64,000 bases of DNA, from NCBI RefSeq assembly GCF_000764305.2, contig NW_025943855.1:372001-436000 (forward strand), in the 5' to 3' direction. This stretch comes from Hyalella azteca (lineage: Eukaryota; Arthropoda; Malacostraca; Amphipoda; Hyalellidae). The first letter of the stretch is position 1; every line of letters starts with the position of its first letter. The position numbers were made by a program, and so were the translations under genes. This document shows positions 1-12,841 of the stretch, one piece after another. Under the pieces are notes generated by a model. It saw nothing but the letters and a program-made list of their open reading frames with translations, had not been told where the DNA came from and searched no databases.

Positions 1-3000
1 TGCACTCCAGACGATGTGTTCAGGAGAGCGTCCAGCAGGCAGCTTCATCTTGCCTTTAATTTCCTTGTATTTCTCAGCGCCGCGCTCCCGTACCTGCTTG
101 CTGCTCTTGCTTACCTGACAGGTTAAGTCATTCTGTTATATTATTAGGTCAAGGTTTTATTTTATATACACATGTTACATTCAGTATTTGTTTTGTGGTT
201 AGATCTTCATTCGAAGTTATTTTTTCATACACTGGTGTTCTCATATAAATAAACAAGTTTTCAATTTATTTTTCATTTGAATAATCGAGAATAAATATGA
301 ATAATTAAGGATAAGACCACATACAAGCATCAATAAGCATGGGCTTTCATCTGAAACCTTGGCTATACTCGTGTTAAAAGCCTGCTATTTTAAGATCAAT
401 CACAAACACAATAAACAATTCTTATTACATAAAATCTTTACGTAGTGAAATGTACAGTTAACGTACCACTTAATGTACTCTGGGGCAGCATCAGTATAAA
501 ACAACATCACTCAGAATATGAAAATTAGATTTTACAGGCCAGGAATGCAAATAAAAATAAGGTTCTAAGTTTTCTTTTACAACAAATCACGTTTTTCATT
601 TATATAGTGATTGTATATCAGTATATATGATTGAAGTGAGTCTGTTCCCATTTTAAAAGACATGACACAATACTAAACTATTTAACAAACCCAAATTTCA
701 GCAAGATAAAACCTGGACGAATTTCTTTTCCTAATAAACAGCCGTCATCACAAAATTACATTAAGATAACCAATTAAAAAGATACCCACATGCAAGTAAA
801 AGAAGAACCTTACAATAGTTTAGCCTAAATACTCACACTCTTGACGGCAGACTTGACCGCAGGGTTGGTCTGCAGTGAAGAGAGACACGTAAGCAAATAC
901 GTCTTACATTAACAGGACAAGCTTCTTTACTATCTATTAGCACAACATGCTGACAACAACATGAAATAGACACGACCACATATATATAAGTAACAGGTAC
1001 AAGAAGCTATTGCACAGTGAAAAAAAAAAGTTTTTTCGATCAATGGAATTTTGAACACTGAACCAGCTCGTAGATAAAATTATCAACTGCTTCCAAACCG
1101 ATTATGATACAAGCAATCTCAAAGATATATCAAAACCACGAGCATCAATCAGCCAACGCACAAGAACACAAAGCTATTGTTTCATGGACAACACAAGAGG
1201 CAGTGCCACGACATAAAATATTTCAGTTGGATTTTACAAGAAACAAGGCCACATTTGAGCAATAGTCACCAAACAGCTTAAGCCCGCGCGCAGACATGAA
1301 CTTTGAAAGCATGTTTCATTAGTTCGAACAATGATGACAATAGATCACTCTTAAGATCTTCTAGAACACAGAAGCAATGCTTTTTCGTACGAAATAACCG
1401 TTTTAAAAGCAGCCACGAATCAATGAGATTAAATAGTATTGAGCAGTCCAATAAATGAGATCCATTAGTATTGAGCAGTGGTTTCCGAACTTTCATCATC
1501 CAAAAGGACACGCTCGACATGAAGTAAGATTTTGTGCGAGGTTGACATGGTCAAAATCATGCGAATACTCTGTGACATAGCACAACTCGTACGTTTTTAA
1601 AGGCCAAGAAAGATGCTTTGGGTGATTCTAACTGAGGTTAATGTTTAATAATATAGTTTGATGACAAATTTTAGGAAGCATCGATATAATTTGAAAATAA
1701 TTGCCTAATACAGAAGTAACAAAAATAAATGCACGGTACATTATGCCCCCACAAATAGTTGAATCATCATAAAACAGGAACCGAACCAAACAAAAGTGCA
1801 GGAAGTAAAGTAACCTCAATATCATGGTCATCAGGGACAAACGTAAACCAGCTCGTTTTGCTTCCATCACTTCTGCTGCTGCCAATTCCCTTGCTCCCAG
1901 AGGTGACAAACATGGACTTTCTTCGATCACTTTGATCAGCATCCAGACCATCGTTACGTCCTCCGTTGTCAGTTTTTGCATCAAGACTTCCAACTGCTAC
2001 AAGTTTAGATTTATCGCGAGCAGTAGTAGCTTTTCCAGCGACCTCGCCAGTAGAAACACCGTGTGCCTCGTAATTGGGATCAAAGTCTTTCTCGTCATCA
2101 ACACTGTTATGACCAAAACTGTCATTAGTAGAACTTTTATGACCAACACTTGTTCCTCCGTTGGCAGTCACAGGTTCAGTAGAGCGTTGTTTAGCGGCAC
2201 GTTGCTCTGCTGCACGTCGCTTGCGCCGCATACTCGCCTTGCTTTTGAAGTTCTTGACGATGGCGCCGCCCTCCTTCTTCACTGCATGTACGAGGTGCTG
2301 GTAGTTCTTGCGCGGTCGGTCACTATGCACGCTCACCTCCATCTCGAACTCGTCGCTCTTCGCCTCGCCTTTGTTCACAAGATCCAGCCGCTCCTCGATG
2401 AACTGAAACATTTACCGACCATTGCACTTCAAGCTTTCTCACTTATTCACGATGATCGTATTTCTACCTCAACAATAGTTCAAGAGAATTAAATTAAATT
2501 ACTCGCACCTATAGTAATAGTATATATACTTCAGTCAATGTTTCATAACGATAGATATATTCGAAGTGGAACCATAAAATGAAATTATACTACAAATAAA
2601 CTATCTTAACATTTTTTCGTATGAAAATTTTAATAAAGAAGCACATGTTTATTGAGATAAGCAGTTGTAGTAATATCATCATGCCTACAACACATACATA
2701 ACCACGCTGATCATTTCATCACAATAACGGATTTGGCAGTCGAAATACACGAAGAATATATTCAACGTTCCTAGTTGCAAGTACATTTTTCCTACAACTA
2801 AAACCAGCCCAAAAATCGTCACCATCAGGCACCAAATAAACTGCGCTGAAACAAGCCGCCATGCAACGGATTTTTTTAATGATAAAATATACAATTGCCA
2901 CTTTACAGGACAACCGTACCATGGTACTCGATAACTTGCAGCTAACCTGACTAAATATTTGCAGCTCCAGCATTTTGGTCACGAAAACCTGAAGATGCTG

Positions 3001-6000
3001 CGGCCGACTGGCCACGAATTTATCGGCATTAAAGAATACTTTTCTGTCTTCTTCATTGAACTGCAATGCATCCCGGTAGTTGCCTGCGTATATTGACACT
3101 ATTAGTAAAATAGAAATAAAAGCCTTTACTGATGCTTAGATGCAAACATTTAAATGTAAATTCTTTTCAAATTTCACGACTAATAATTCAACAGTGAACA
3201 TACCTATGCAATGAACAAAAAATTAGAGGGTGAATGTAAAACACCAATTAGCATCACAGGCGGATGTAACACGTGACAAAAGGGAGAAAAGTAATAAGAT
3301 TAGCCTTTGTCTGTTCGTCAATCCACAATTACGGATACAGAAGGTTAGTTAAGTCAGGTGAATGAAAACCTGCTAGTAATTATGCTAAAATAATGACTAC
3401 TTATTTAAAACTAATATTATCCGAGTTCATCTGAAAACATGACAAATGTTCTTAGCTTTCCAAGCGTCAATATTTCATCCAACGATGAATGAGATAAATT
3501 GGCAGTTAATAGGTACAGCTCACCAAGAAAGATTACTGCAATGATATCATCACTACAATGACACCATCACTACAATGATACCATCACTACAATGATACCA
3601 TCACTACAATGATACCATCACTACAATGATATCATCACTACAATGATATCATCACTACCACAATACCATCACTACAATGATATCATCACTACCACAATAC
3701 CATCACTACAATGATACCATCACTACAATACCATGCCCCACTACCGCCCTGCCCACCTATTAGCATGACAAGAGCCCTGAGGAAGGCTCTAGGCACGCTG
3801 TCTCCCATGCCCTGGCCGGGCTGACTGAGCCTGCGCCGGAGCTGAGAGCAGACTTCGTTGGGCAGCTCAGCGAGGTCGTTGAACGGCGTCCTGATCACGT
3901 TCGTGTCTGCGTTGAGATAGACCACGTCGCCTACCTCATCCAGACTCACTTTCTGCACGAGCAAATGTGTTACAAAAAATACCTTTATAAGGACATAATG
4001 AAGCTAAACAGAAATACCATAAATTTCACAGCTAAGGCGGAAATTTAATTTGCTGAATATAGAATATAAAAAGACGAGACTCAATAAAAAGTAACAGAAC
4101 TCACAATAAATAAACGTTACGTTCAAAGAAATCAATAGCAGATGTGCAAAGCTAGTCTCAGTGTCAATATAAACGAAAAAGTATATTGAAGGCTGTTGTT
4201 TGAAAAAAAGGCTAAATTTAGATTATAGAGCCCATGACACATGTGAGGATTCACGAGTGAATTTCTGAACCTTATTTGCCCATGTTACTATGTTTCTGCT
4301 TCGGGAAAGTATTTTTTCAATTTGTGTTGGGGTTTCAGATGAAGTTTTTTTTTGTTAATTATCAAGTAATTGACAGTAATATAAATAAGAATCCTATCAT
4401 GAAGAGTTACACCTTTGACCAGGACATCAGGCAAGCGCAGGCAATGTGGCAATAACAGATTTATGCACTTTGAACCTACATCAGATGCTAGCATTTCAGT
4501 AGCGGCAAACTTCACTATGCACTTCATATAGCTACATTCAAATTTTTTAATAACTACATTCAAATTTTTAATAAATTCGAATCGAGAGTAACTGAAGCTA
4601 TGAATATGCAGACCTTCATGAGGACGTCTGGCACGCCGATGAGGAATGGTATGGGCGCAAGGAGGTAGTCTAGCAGCAGCTCTGGCATGATGGGGATGTA
4701 GATGTGTTGCCAGGTCATGGGGTACAGCAGAGCGTTGGCGGCCTGAACACAAGCAGACACTCGGTGCAGGTGGCGGGAGGAGATCAGAATCCGGCGCTCA
4801 AAGAGTAAACTTGCAAACACGACCATCATCGTCTCGGTGCTCACTGCGTTGATGTATTCCAAGAGATTGCGCTGTGAACATGCATGTGTATGAGCGAGAA
4901 ATGCTTGGGATGTTCAGTGGATTAATAAGAGTCAAAACAATCAATGGCCTTAGATCTTGTTTTTTTCCATCAGGCAAACCAAATATTCAATTTGAAGCAA
5001 TGAAGAATAATACTGAAGGTATCATCACAATAATAATTAAATAAGACAACTACAGATGCAAAACGAAAATTGCATTTTAGTCATGAACTTCTAGAAGACC
5101 TTCAACGTTCAAGTTCATGTCACCGCAAGTAAATATAAAATTTTAAGCTACTGCAGTGTAGAATATTAGTGAGCAGGTTCTATAAACTCACGTTGTCAGG
5201 CAAACTCGGCAGGGAGAGATGGTCCGGGCATTTTGCCACAAACATCTGAAATACATTCAAGTTTAGTTGCTACATCATCTCAATTCTAATGGAATATAAA
5301 TTTAATTAGAGAACTTACATTATAAGTCATGGAGCTAAAATTAGGTTAGAAAATCATCAGCTTCAACCATGAAAGCAGCCAACATACCGTCAATATCCCT
5401 GGCATTTACAAGCCGATCAGTTTGGACCATTTATCATTTCAGAGATACTTCTCTTCAACTTACAGAATAATGTGGATAGATTTACATACCTACTTTACTA
5501 CAAAAATTCTTATCTAGTGGAAAAATACTGTATTGAAAAAGTATTGATAGTAGTAAATGGAGAATGATAATTTTGATTGATAAATACTATCCGAGTAATA
5601 ATTCTAGAGAATAATAATTCTAGAGTATCAAAAAAATAAATTGAAAGCTGAGTGCCAATGCCATCTTAAAATAAATACCTATAGATCAACCAGTTTAATT
5701 GCATTAACATTACTACTTGTAGATCAAGGGTACATTGTCTCAGCAAGCAGGTGGAGAGCTGCTGTTCAGGCTGGGGTTCAGCTATGTTTTCTAACAATAC
5801 ATGAACTGATGGAATTAATCTTCAGGAATTTTTTTCTTTCCAATGTTATTGGTTCTCTAAATGGTGGCCAGACTGTAGCCTTAGTTAAAGCTGAGAAACA
5901 TATAATATAGTTTCAATTTGTTTCTTTACTCAGGTTGTGAAAGAAAGACACCGAAATCAGTGTAATATTTGAACCTTTAGATTTAAATATATCAAATGTG

Positions 6001-8559
6001 AAAAAGATGGTGAGTTTCATGATACTTCAGGGGATTTCAAACTTGCTCAGTTTTCCTGAAATTTATCTTCTTATTTTATTTCCATTGAACTACTATACAG
6101 CAATTAATCAGCTGCAATCACAGCCTTGTCAAGCCAGGATTGTGAGCTACTATACAATGATTAAACAGTTGCAATCGCAGCCTTGTCAAGCCATGATTAT
6201 GAGCTACGATACAATGATTAAACAGTTGCAATCGCAGCCTTGTCAAGCCATGATTATGAGCTACGATACAATGATTAAACAGTTGCAATCACAGCCTTGT
6301 CAAGCCATGATTATGAGCTACGATACAATACAGCCTTGTCAAGCCATGATTATGAGCTATGATACAATGATTAAACAGCTGTAATCACAGCCTTGTCAAG
6401 CCATGATTATGAGCTATGATACAATGATTAAACAGCTGTAATCACAGCCTTGTCAAGCCAGGCTTTTGAACTATGGTACAATGATTGAAAAGCTGCAATT
6501 ACAGCCTGGTCAAGCCAGGAATGAGAAATGCCAATCACAGGTTGAAGGCAAGATAATGACAAAGGTATAAATGTCTTGAATATAATCAGGCCCTTAAAGA
6601 TATGAATACACATGAATTGGATTACCTTATTGGCAGGAGGATAAGAGAAAGCCAAATCTGAGCCTGGCTCAGGTACAGGGGTGTTGTAGAGTGCTTTTAA
6701 GAATGACCACACATCCTCAGGATTTTCAGAACTCTGAAGCTCACTACACAAGTTCATGATCCTGAGGTGGAATAATTAGAATAATGAACCAGCATAGTTT
6801 GGTTCAAAGGATAAAGTCCAAACTTATAAACAAAGATTACAGAGAGATCAAAATTAGAATAATTGAACATTTTAATATATAGATGGTGAAATATAAACAC
6901 TTTTCCTACATTAATCCACTGAGTAGCAAGCAGGTGAAACTTCTATTCAGGCATGTATCAAGCAATATGAACATTTTTAATAGAGAAATAGCAGGGAATA
7001 GGAAGATAATTTTTAAAGTTTCCTTCCAATTTCAGTAGTCCTATACATGGTGGCCAGGATGTAGACTTAAAGCTGAGAAAAGAGCATAAGTAACCAAATT
7101 TAACCAATAAGAACTGGCAAAATTAATAGCTCACTTGTAGAATGTGCTATCCCATGGCAGGAAGGAAAGTATAACTATGGCAGACTGTGCATTAGGAGAG
7201 TGTCGGCAAAATCCAAAAGTGAATTTTGAATCCAATGCTGTCAGAACAAATGAAAAGTTCTGCACCACATTCCTGTGAATGAAATGAGAGTAATTATGTT
7301 CATTAGCAATTTCATTCTCAATTCATAAAAATAAATATATTCCTATTTAATTCATATCCTGGAATAAAAATGTCAATTCATACAAATGTACACTACATTT
7401 TAACTTGAACTTATTATTAAAGACCAGCCAATTTACCTGAGAATGTTTATGCTCTATGTTGCTGAGAAGGCAGGTAACATTAGTCATTACTCATGTTGCT
7501 AAGAACTTAAGAAGGAAGGCAGGCTGCTAAGAAGGGAGGTCGAGGTAACATTACTCACGTTTCTATCTTGCAGGGGAAGACAAACTGTGGAACGCTGTTA
7601 AGAGTGCTATGGTCATCATAAGTGCTGGGAAATTTCTGTATAATCCAGGGGGGCTGATCAGGCCCTTGCCCAGCCACAACCTCACACCAGCACTCCAGCA
7701 ATGTGCTGGGTGTAGACCTGCAAATAATTGTTAATAATTAGTGATCAACTTGAGCGTAAAACCATCCAGGGATCCAGCCAAACAAGATTAAAGTAAAAAC
7801 CAAAAATAAAAATGTTAAAATTATTTATAAACATCTTCAATTTTGAAAATAGCCTAGTCAAACTGACTCAGACAGTCTTAAAATGCTGCAAATAACTATT
7901 ATCCTCTTGATACCTTTCAATTTTTTTATAGGTATTTATGCTAATTATATTGTACCAGCTTTACCTCATTTCAGAGTTCAAACCTGTCATTAGCTACTAT
8001 GTGTCATACAACTCTGTCTTGCTTCATGCTTGTAGGTACTCACTAGGTAGTTGTACTACCTAACAACCTAAGTGCTAAGTCCTTGTCCTACCGTCCTAAC
8101 TATGCCTGTTATGCTGTTAGCAGCCTTTATCACTATTATGAGTGTATGCCAATGCCAGTGCCTGTGCAGTGTGCCACAACCAATTCTATTCTGTGCTCTG
8201 TCAGCCTCTGTGTTCACTGTTCAGTAATCAGTATAAATACCTAAGAAATTTCGAATAGGGCTAAACATTGAAATTCTAAATTGCACCTAGGTAGCGTAAA
8301 AGTGGTTAAGTTATGTGTCAAGAGAAGAGAGTTTGGTTGAAAAATCATTTGGTACTAACTATTTACATGTTAGTAATAAGTATGTAGGTTTTTGACCCAA
8401 TAAAAGTAACGAAAGTTAGGTAGTGTTCAAATTAGGAAAGGCTTCCAACATCCAAGAGTCCAAGATCATTTTTAAACATCCAGCTTTTTTCAATTATACA
8501 TAACATTGGATCTCGTATTAATTCCCATGCCTGAAAACTTACCTAATACGTGATCCCAT
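1..8559 (-). CDS. DENND1: DENND1 (connecdenn) DENN-domain Rab GEF, 3' end off the left edge
   Basis: DENND1 proteins act on clathrin-coated vesicles and endosomes, where the DENN module loads GTP on Rab35. Eleven exons (high to low): 8543-8559, 7559-7717, 7135-7272, 6626-6761, 5192-5245, 4614-4871, 3757-3952, 2947-3083, 1815-2402, 837-869, 1-114. All splice phases agree and give 610 codons with no stop. The start codon at 8559 opens MGSRIR, like vertebrate DENND1 (MGSRIK). uDENN spans about residues 7-105 (NVVQNFSFVLTALDSKF). The central DENN lies at 150-254 (LLFERRILISS, then MTWQHIYIPIMPELLLDYLL). dDENN runs to about 400 (YRDALQF, FIEERLDLVNKGE). An Arg/Ser/Thr-rich linker fills most of exon 9, then a 33-bp microexon (TNPAVKSAVKS) and a Lys-rich stretch follow. 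The donors after exons 6 (GTCTGC) and 7 (GTGGGC) are weak. The clathrin/AP2-binding tail expected from the family is outside the window. Family assignment is secure; the paralogue is not resolved. Confidence 0.93.
3537..3735. repeat. 17-bp tandem repeat in a DENND1 intron
   Basis: About 11-12 imperfect copies of ATGATACCATCACTACA, with ATATC/ATACC and CCACA variants. The array stops about 20 bp short of the donor of the 3757-3952 exon, so length changes here sit beside a splice site. Confidence 0.9.
6088..6540. repeat. 57-bp minisatellite in a DENND1 intron
   Basis: About eight copies of a 57-bp unit that begins CAGCCTTGTCAAGCC and contains ACAATGATTAAACAG; one copy has an internal deletion near 6330. 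Because 57 is a multiple of three, the plus strand stays open here and mimics a repetitive protein. It lies between the DENND1 exons 5192-5245 and 6626-6761 and is not thought to be coding. Confidence 0.92.
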
Positions 8560-8929
8560 GATAAAATTACGGCTATCTTCTCAGACATTGCACAAATATC
8601 GGTGATGAAATACGAGACCTCATAGTCGTACTTTCTTTATCAACTCCTCGATCCCTGTCCAACAGATGCAGATCGTTCGGTTCTAAAGAGCGGAGTGTGA
8701 ATTGTAAGCTTTTCGGTGATTGATAACACGGTTTTCCAGTTCAACCATGGGCCAAACATCAATGGACAGGATGCAGAAGCAATATGGTACCAAAACCATT
8801 GGTGTGCACCGTGAGTCACAAATTTGACTTCAATTCTCGTCGTCCACAAACAATTTCTATTTATTAGCTTTGGAGTTAAGAAGCCAGAGAAACCTTCAGA
8901 TTGCGGTTAACATGGTTTTACACCACAGA

Positions 8930-9240
8930 ATGTCTTACATAACAAAACATGAAATGGTGATGGCGGCGCTGAAGAGTAAGCCTGATCGGCCTGTCGCCGA
9001 TTCTTGTACTTTTCGTAACCTGTTCACAGAATATCTAAAAGCATGTCCTTTGACCGGATCTTTTCGAGACTGCCGATAATTTGAAATAACTACTAGACTT
9101 CCACCGGGTTTGTTATGGTGCTAGGCATTTCAAGACTGAACATATATTCTTCCATAACTTTATCTAGTGATTCTAGTCGGTTCTTGAACGCGTTTATACT
9201 CGTAGAGCCATCGATGTAATCGGGGGAGGCTGTTCCACTT
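8930..9240 (-). mobile_element. LINE (non-LTR) 3'-end fragment, family A
   Basis: Read on the minus strand, the end of a reverse-transcriptase ORF is visible (WNSLPPDYIDGSTS, then INAFKNRLESLDKVMEEY, ending NPVEV and a stop at 9095-9093). WNSLP...FKNRLD is the usual C-terminus of many arthropod non-LTR elements. The 3' UTR that follows contains AAGAATCGGCGACAGGCC and fades near 8930. A second copy, about 80% alike by eye, is at 41580-41832 in plus orientation. Upstream RT domains are absent, so this is a 5'-truncated insertion. Confidence 0.8.
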
Positions 9241-11249
9241 ATTTTATGCCGTACTTGAAGTAAGACATCGGGGGCGCTTGCCGGAGACCAGCTCCACCTA
9301 ACTTCACCATTTAATCATATTCCTTTCCGTGGCTAAAAACGCTAGAGGGAATAATAACCTATTAAGTCTAGTTCTTGAAGCCATAACGCAATATGTCCAC
9401 AGTCACAGCGTAAGCATGCCCAAGTTAAGCGTGGTCATACGGCATCTGGCCTAACCTACACACGTTGCAACATTTCACTACGCAAAACGAACCTCAGCGG
9501 ACTTAACCTAACCTTATTGGCTGTTGGACGTTAGAGAGGAGAAGTAAGTGAGAAGGTAGAGCCAGTTATTAGCTGCAAGAAGGTTGTGAGTCTAGACAAC
9601 GTTAATAGGTTGGGCCAGAAGATGTTAGGCCATAGTTGGTGAGGCCGGATGCAGAACTAACTGCTTAGGTGAGGATTAGGGTGTTCGCCGTGTTCCAGCG
9701 TAGACTGCGGCTTCTATCTCTGCGGCTGAGTAAAGTTATTGCATGCGGAGGCTGAGTGTTGGTTCAGTGGCTTATCTAAGAGCAAAACACTTGCGTCTAC
9801 CTTACATTGCGTCTACCTTCCCAAGTCATGATTTAGGTCTGTTTAGGTGGAAAGTGAGGTTAAATGTTAAGGTGTAGACATTATAGATATATATTTGTTA
9901 AATAGAGACACATATTAATGGCTGTATACCTGTAACCCCATGTTACGTTTTATCAGAAAGAAATATCAGCTAATTGTAAAATTGATTATTACTGACATCT
10001 AACACGCATCTCTCTTTGATCAGTTCAAGACATTTGAGCGTAAACAGAAGCTAGCGAATTTACGGTCAAATTAGAGCAGCAGAAAAGTCGACTTAAGCAA
10101 TATTTTTAGAGGGGTTGAAATTCAATTAAGAACAGAGTTCAGTTTGCGGCTTACGATAATACGATTGAGCTCGATTTTTTTTATAGTTTCCAATTCGTAA
10201 TATTTGTGGTGTACGTACCTCTATGAATTAAGCCCCATGACTTGTAAGAAGGCTGTCTATAAAAAGGCGAATATACGTGTACTCAACTCAGGGCATCATC
10301 GAATGAAAATATACTTGTATTTCCACACGCCTACTTACTCGAACTATCACATATTATTCCCGGCGATAACGGAATAGCGTTAAGAAAGTTCGGGTATGAG
10401 CAATAATGTGGCATCTGTGGAATTTGGAAAGTCCTCAGTCTGCTTAAACTTGATTCTGCAATTTAAATCTTTAATTGTCATTTTATACCAGTATATCCAG
10501 TAAGTGATGAAGAAAAAAAGTGAAGTGTCATGAGTTTCAATTCCTCAGTTAAATGAAAATGGCAAATTAATTCATTTTGAGACGGTATCCTTGTATTAGC
10601 TACAGAATCATCTGGATATCTCATATCTTGCTCGCTGAGCGGCTTCATTGATGCAGTGTTGTTAACACAGGAAATTAATTACACAAAGGTAATTTGCTCT
10701 CATAACTCAGCTTTATGACATATCAGACTCATTGGCTACTTCACATAAGCTTTCCAGAGGGAGCTGCAAACAAAGAATTTGAAACAAAAGCTAATAAATT
10801 TCGCGAGGACTTAAATAAAATGTCGGGTAAAATGTTAAACGCGCCCGGCTGTAACCGCAATTTTATACCAATGATTAATGAAAAATAAATTTCATTGTCT
10901 TACACAACAAGGAATACAAACAACATCTTCAGAACGTTATACAACACTTTAAAACAATAACCAAACTCAAATATTCATTAACGATGAGAATGCATTACAT
11001 AAATAATTTCGGTGTAGATAATAACGCACATTTTTACACGCTATGGCACTTTACTGTGCACGGACAACTAAAATCTCCTTACAAGTTCGTTGAATTTTCT
11101 TTGATATGAAAATGATTACAAATCAGACAAAATGGATAACACGATGGAAGTTCAAAGTATAACTGCAAACCCTATTGCTTGCTTTTCAGTGCAAAACAAA
11201 CCTAAATGTTGACAGGTTACGCCTCTGACAATAAGTGGACACGCGAGAA
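9241..11249. other. Intergenic, upstream of DENND1
   Basis: No supported gene was found. The part nearest 9300-9800 is richer in CpG and G/C than its surroundings and could hold promoter or repeat sequence, but no core element is convincing. The rest is AT-rich unique-looking DNA. Confidence 0.5.
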
Positions 11250-12414
11250 CTGGAATTGGAATTGGAATTGGGGTGCGTGGTGACCTACGGTCACGACCTT
11301 TAAATCGGTCATACACGCTGCCTAAAAAACTTTTACTAGCACCTTACTTAAATTCGCGGCCTTTGTTCTCTGACATCCTTCATGGTCCACGCACATCCCT
11401 AAGTACTTATACTCATTTGTCCTAACAATCTCATTCCCTCCCAACATCCACACTCTGCTCATATCCTTAATCGATCCATTCACAACAAGTACTTGGCTCT
11501 TCTCCGCACTGAATCGCACATTAAAGTCCCTCCCATACTCAGTCACACAGTCCAGCATACTTTGCAGTTCCTCGCTATTTTCACTCATAATCACAGCATC
11601 ATCAGCATACAGAAGCATTCTTGACTTTTCGCCGCCTACACGCACACCAACATCCATTCTCCCTCGTGGCCATCTCTTCTGTGTAGAGGTTGAAGAGAAG
11701 CGGAGACAGGATACAGCCTTGTCGTACGCCTCTCCTGCTCCTCACCCAGTCCGTCTCAATATCCCCAAGTCTATATTTTGCTCTAGTATTCACATACATA
11801 CTTCTCACAAGCCTTACACATTTTTCACTCATTCCAATTTTTCCCAGTATTTGACACAGAAGCTCTCTATCCACCCGGTCATACGCCTTTTCTATGTCTA
11901 GGAATGCCAAGTACACTTTCTTTCCATCTCTTTTCATTCTCCCTATCAGTTCATTCACAACATGTATATTATCTTCTGCTCTTCTGTCGTATCTAAAACC
12001 ATTTTGCTCTTCACCAAACACTCTTTCGTTCCTAATACATCTTTGCATCCGCTCATTCATAACCGCACAGAAAATCTTACCGCTGGTGTCAGCAAGGGCA
12101 ATCGGTCAGTAGTTCCTAAGTTCCTTTTTGCTCTTGTGGCCACCCTTGTGAAGCAAGGTAACACGACTTTCATTCCACGCATCAGGTACACACTCATTTG
12201 TCCAAACAACATTGAAAAGATCAGTCAGTCTGCCAATTGCACTCTCACCTCCGTACTTATACATCTCATACGGTATCTCATCCATTCCAGCTGCCTTATT
12301 ATTCTTCAATCGCTCCACCACTTGTTTCACTTCCTCATTTGTAATTTCCTCGTCCATGCCACTACCTCCAAAATAGTTCAATTTCCCCAGAAATAGAAAT
12401 ACAAATTCAACCAA
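11250..12414 (-). mobile_element. Decayed LINE reverse transcriptase, family B (YADD)
   Basis: On the minus strand the fingers and palm of a non-LTR reverse transcriptase are readable. They are NKAAGMDEIPYEMYKYGG; then Y-stop-PIALADTSGKIF, where NYRPIA has lost its Arg codon to TGA (12107 region); then LAFLDIEKAYDRVDRELL, RGVRQGCILSPLLFNLYTEE, a frameshift near 11660, and LLYADDAVIMSENSEELQ with the catalytic YADD. The element ends in a (CCAATT)n-type tail at 11250-11271. The 5' half with the endonuclease is missing. It is dead through at least one stop and one frameshift, and lies downstream of the Thr-rich gene in the same orientation. Confidence 0.88.
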
Positions 12415-12704
12415 TCAAAAATGGGGAAAATTACGTATGGGGAAATTCACTTGAACAACTGATCAATAAGCGGACTAAGGAGACTTAATCGAAAGTAATT
12501 AAATTACATCAATTGCAAATAAACATCAAAATATGTAACTAATTAAAAAATATAACTCAGTACTCACTGCAGTGAGTGACAGAGAGCGAATTTTCTCGTC
12601 GACGAAAACGTGAAGTCACGGACGGACAGACAGACGAACGGACAGACGGACATGGCGAGTACAATAGTGCATTTTTCCATAAATGAGAAAATGCGCTAAA
12701 AATT
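12415..12704. other. Short intergenic stretch with degenerate (ACGGACAG)n
   Basis: Contains a degenerate ACGGACAGACAGACG run near 12612-12652 and a copy (12510-12540) of a 31-bp AT-rich segment that recurs at 12754-12784. No gene is seen. Confidence 0.6.
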
Positions 12705-12841
12705 CATATTAGGACCATCAGTTGAGTACATATCCCTGCAGCTGGCCGTACCACAATTACAAATAAACATCAAAATATGTAACTACTTGAAAAAAGTCAT
12801 ATTAGGACCATCACTTAAGTACATATCCCTGCTGCTGGCCG
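12705..12841 (-). repeat. 93-bp offset direct duplication of the 3' end of the Thr-rich gene
   Basis: 12705-12748 and 12798-12841 are 44-bp direct repeats with only a few differences. The upper copy is the true end of the Thr-rich gene, reading GQQQGYVLK-stop on the minus strand. The lower copy, in what should be 3' UTR, still reads GQLQGYVLN-stop. So the terminal codons plus the stop were duplicated and have since diverged. Confidence 0.85.

Noticed and set aside
3537..3735. CRISPR-like look of the direct repeats here and at 6088 and 23926
   Set aside because: Units abut without unique spacers and the host is eukaryotic; these are ordinary tandem repeats.
5998..6384. Plus-strand 128-codon repetitive ORF
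   Set aside because: Open only because the intronic repeat unit is 57 bp (divisible by three); no splice or family support, and it lies antisense in DENND1.
8870..9079. Plus-strand ORF of about 69 codons
   Set aside because: It is the antisense of the LINE family A 3' UTR, which has a second copy at 41580-41832.
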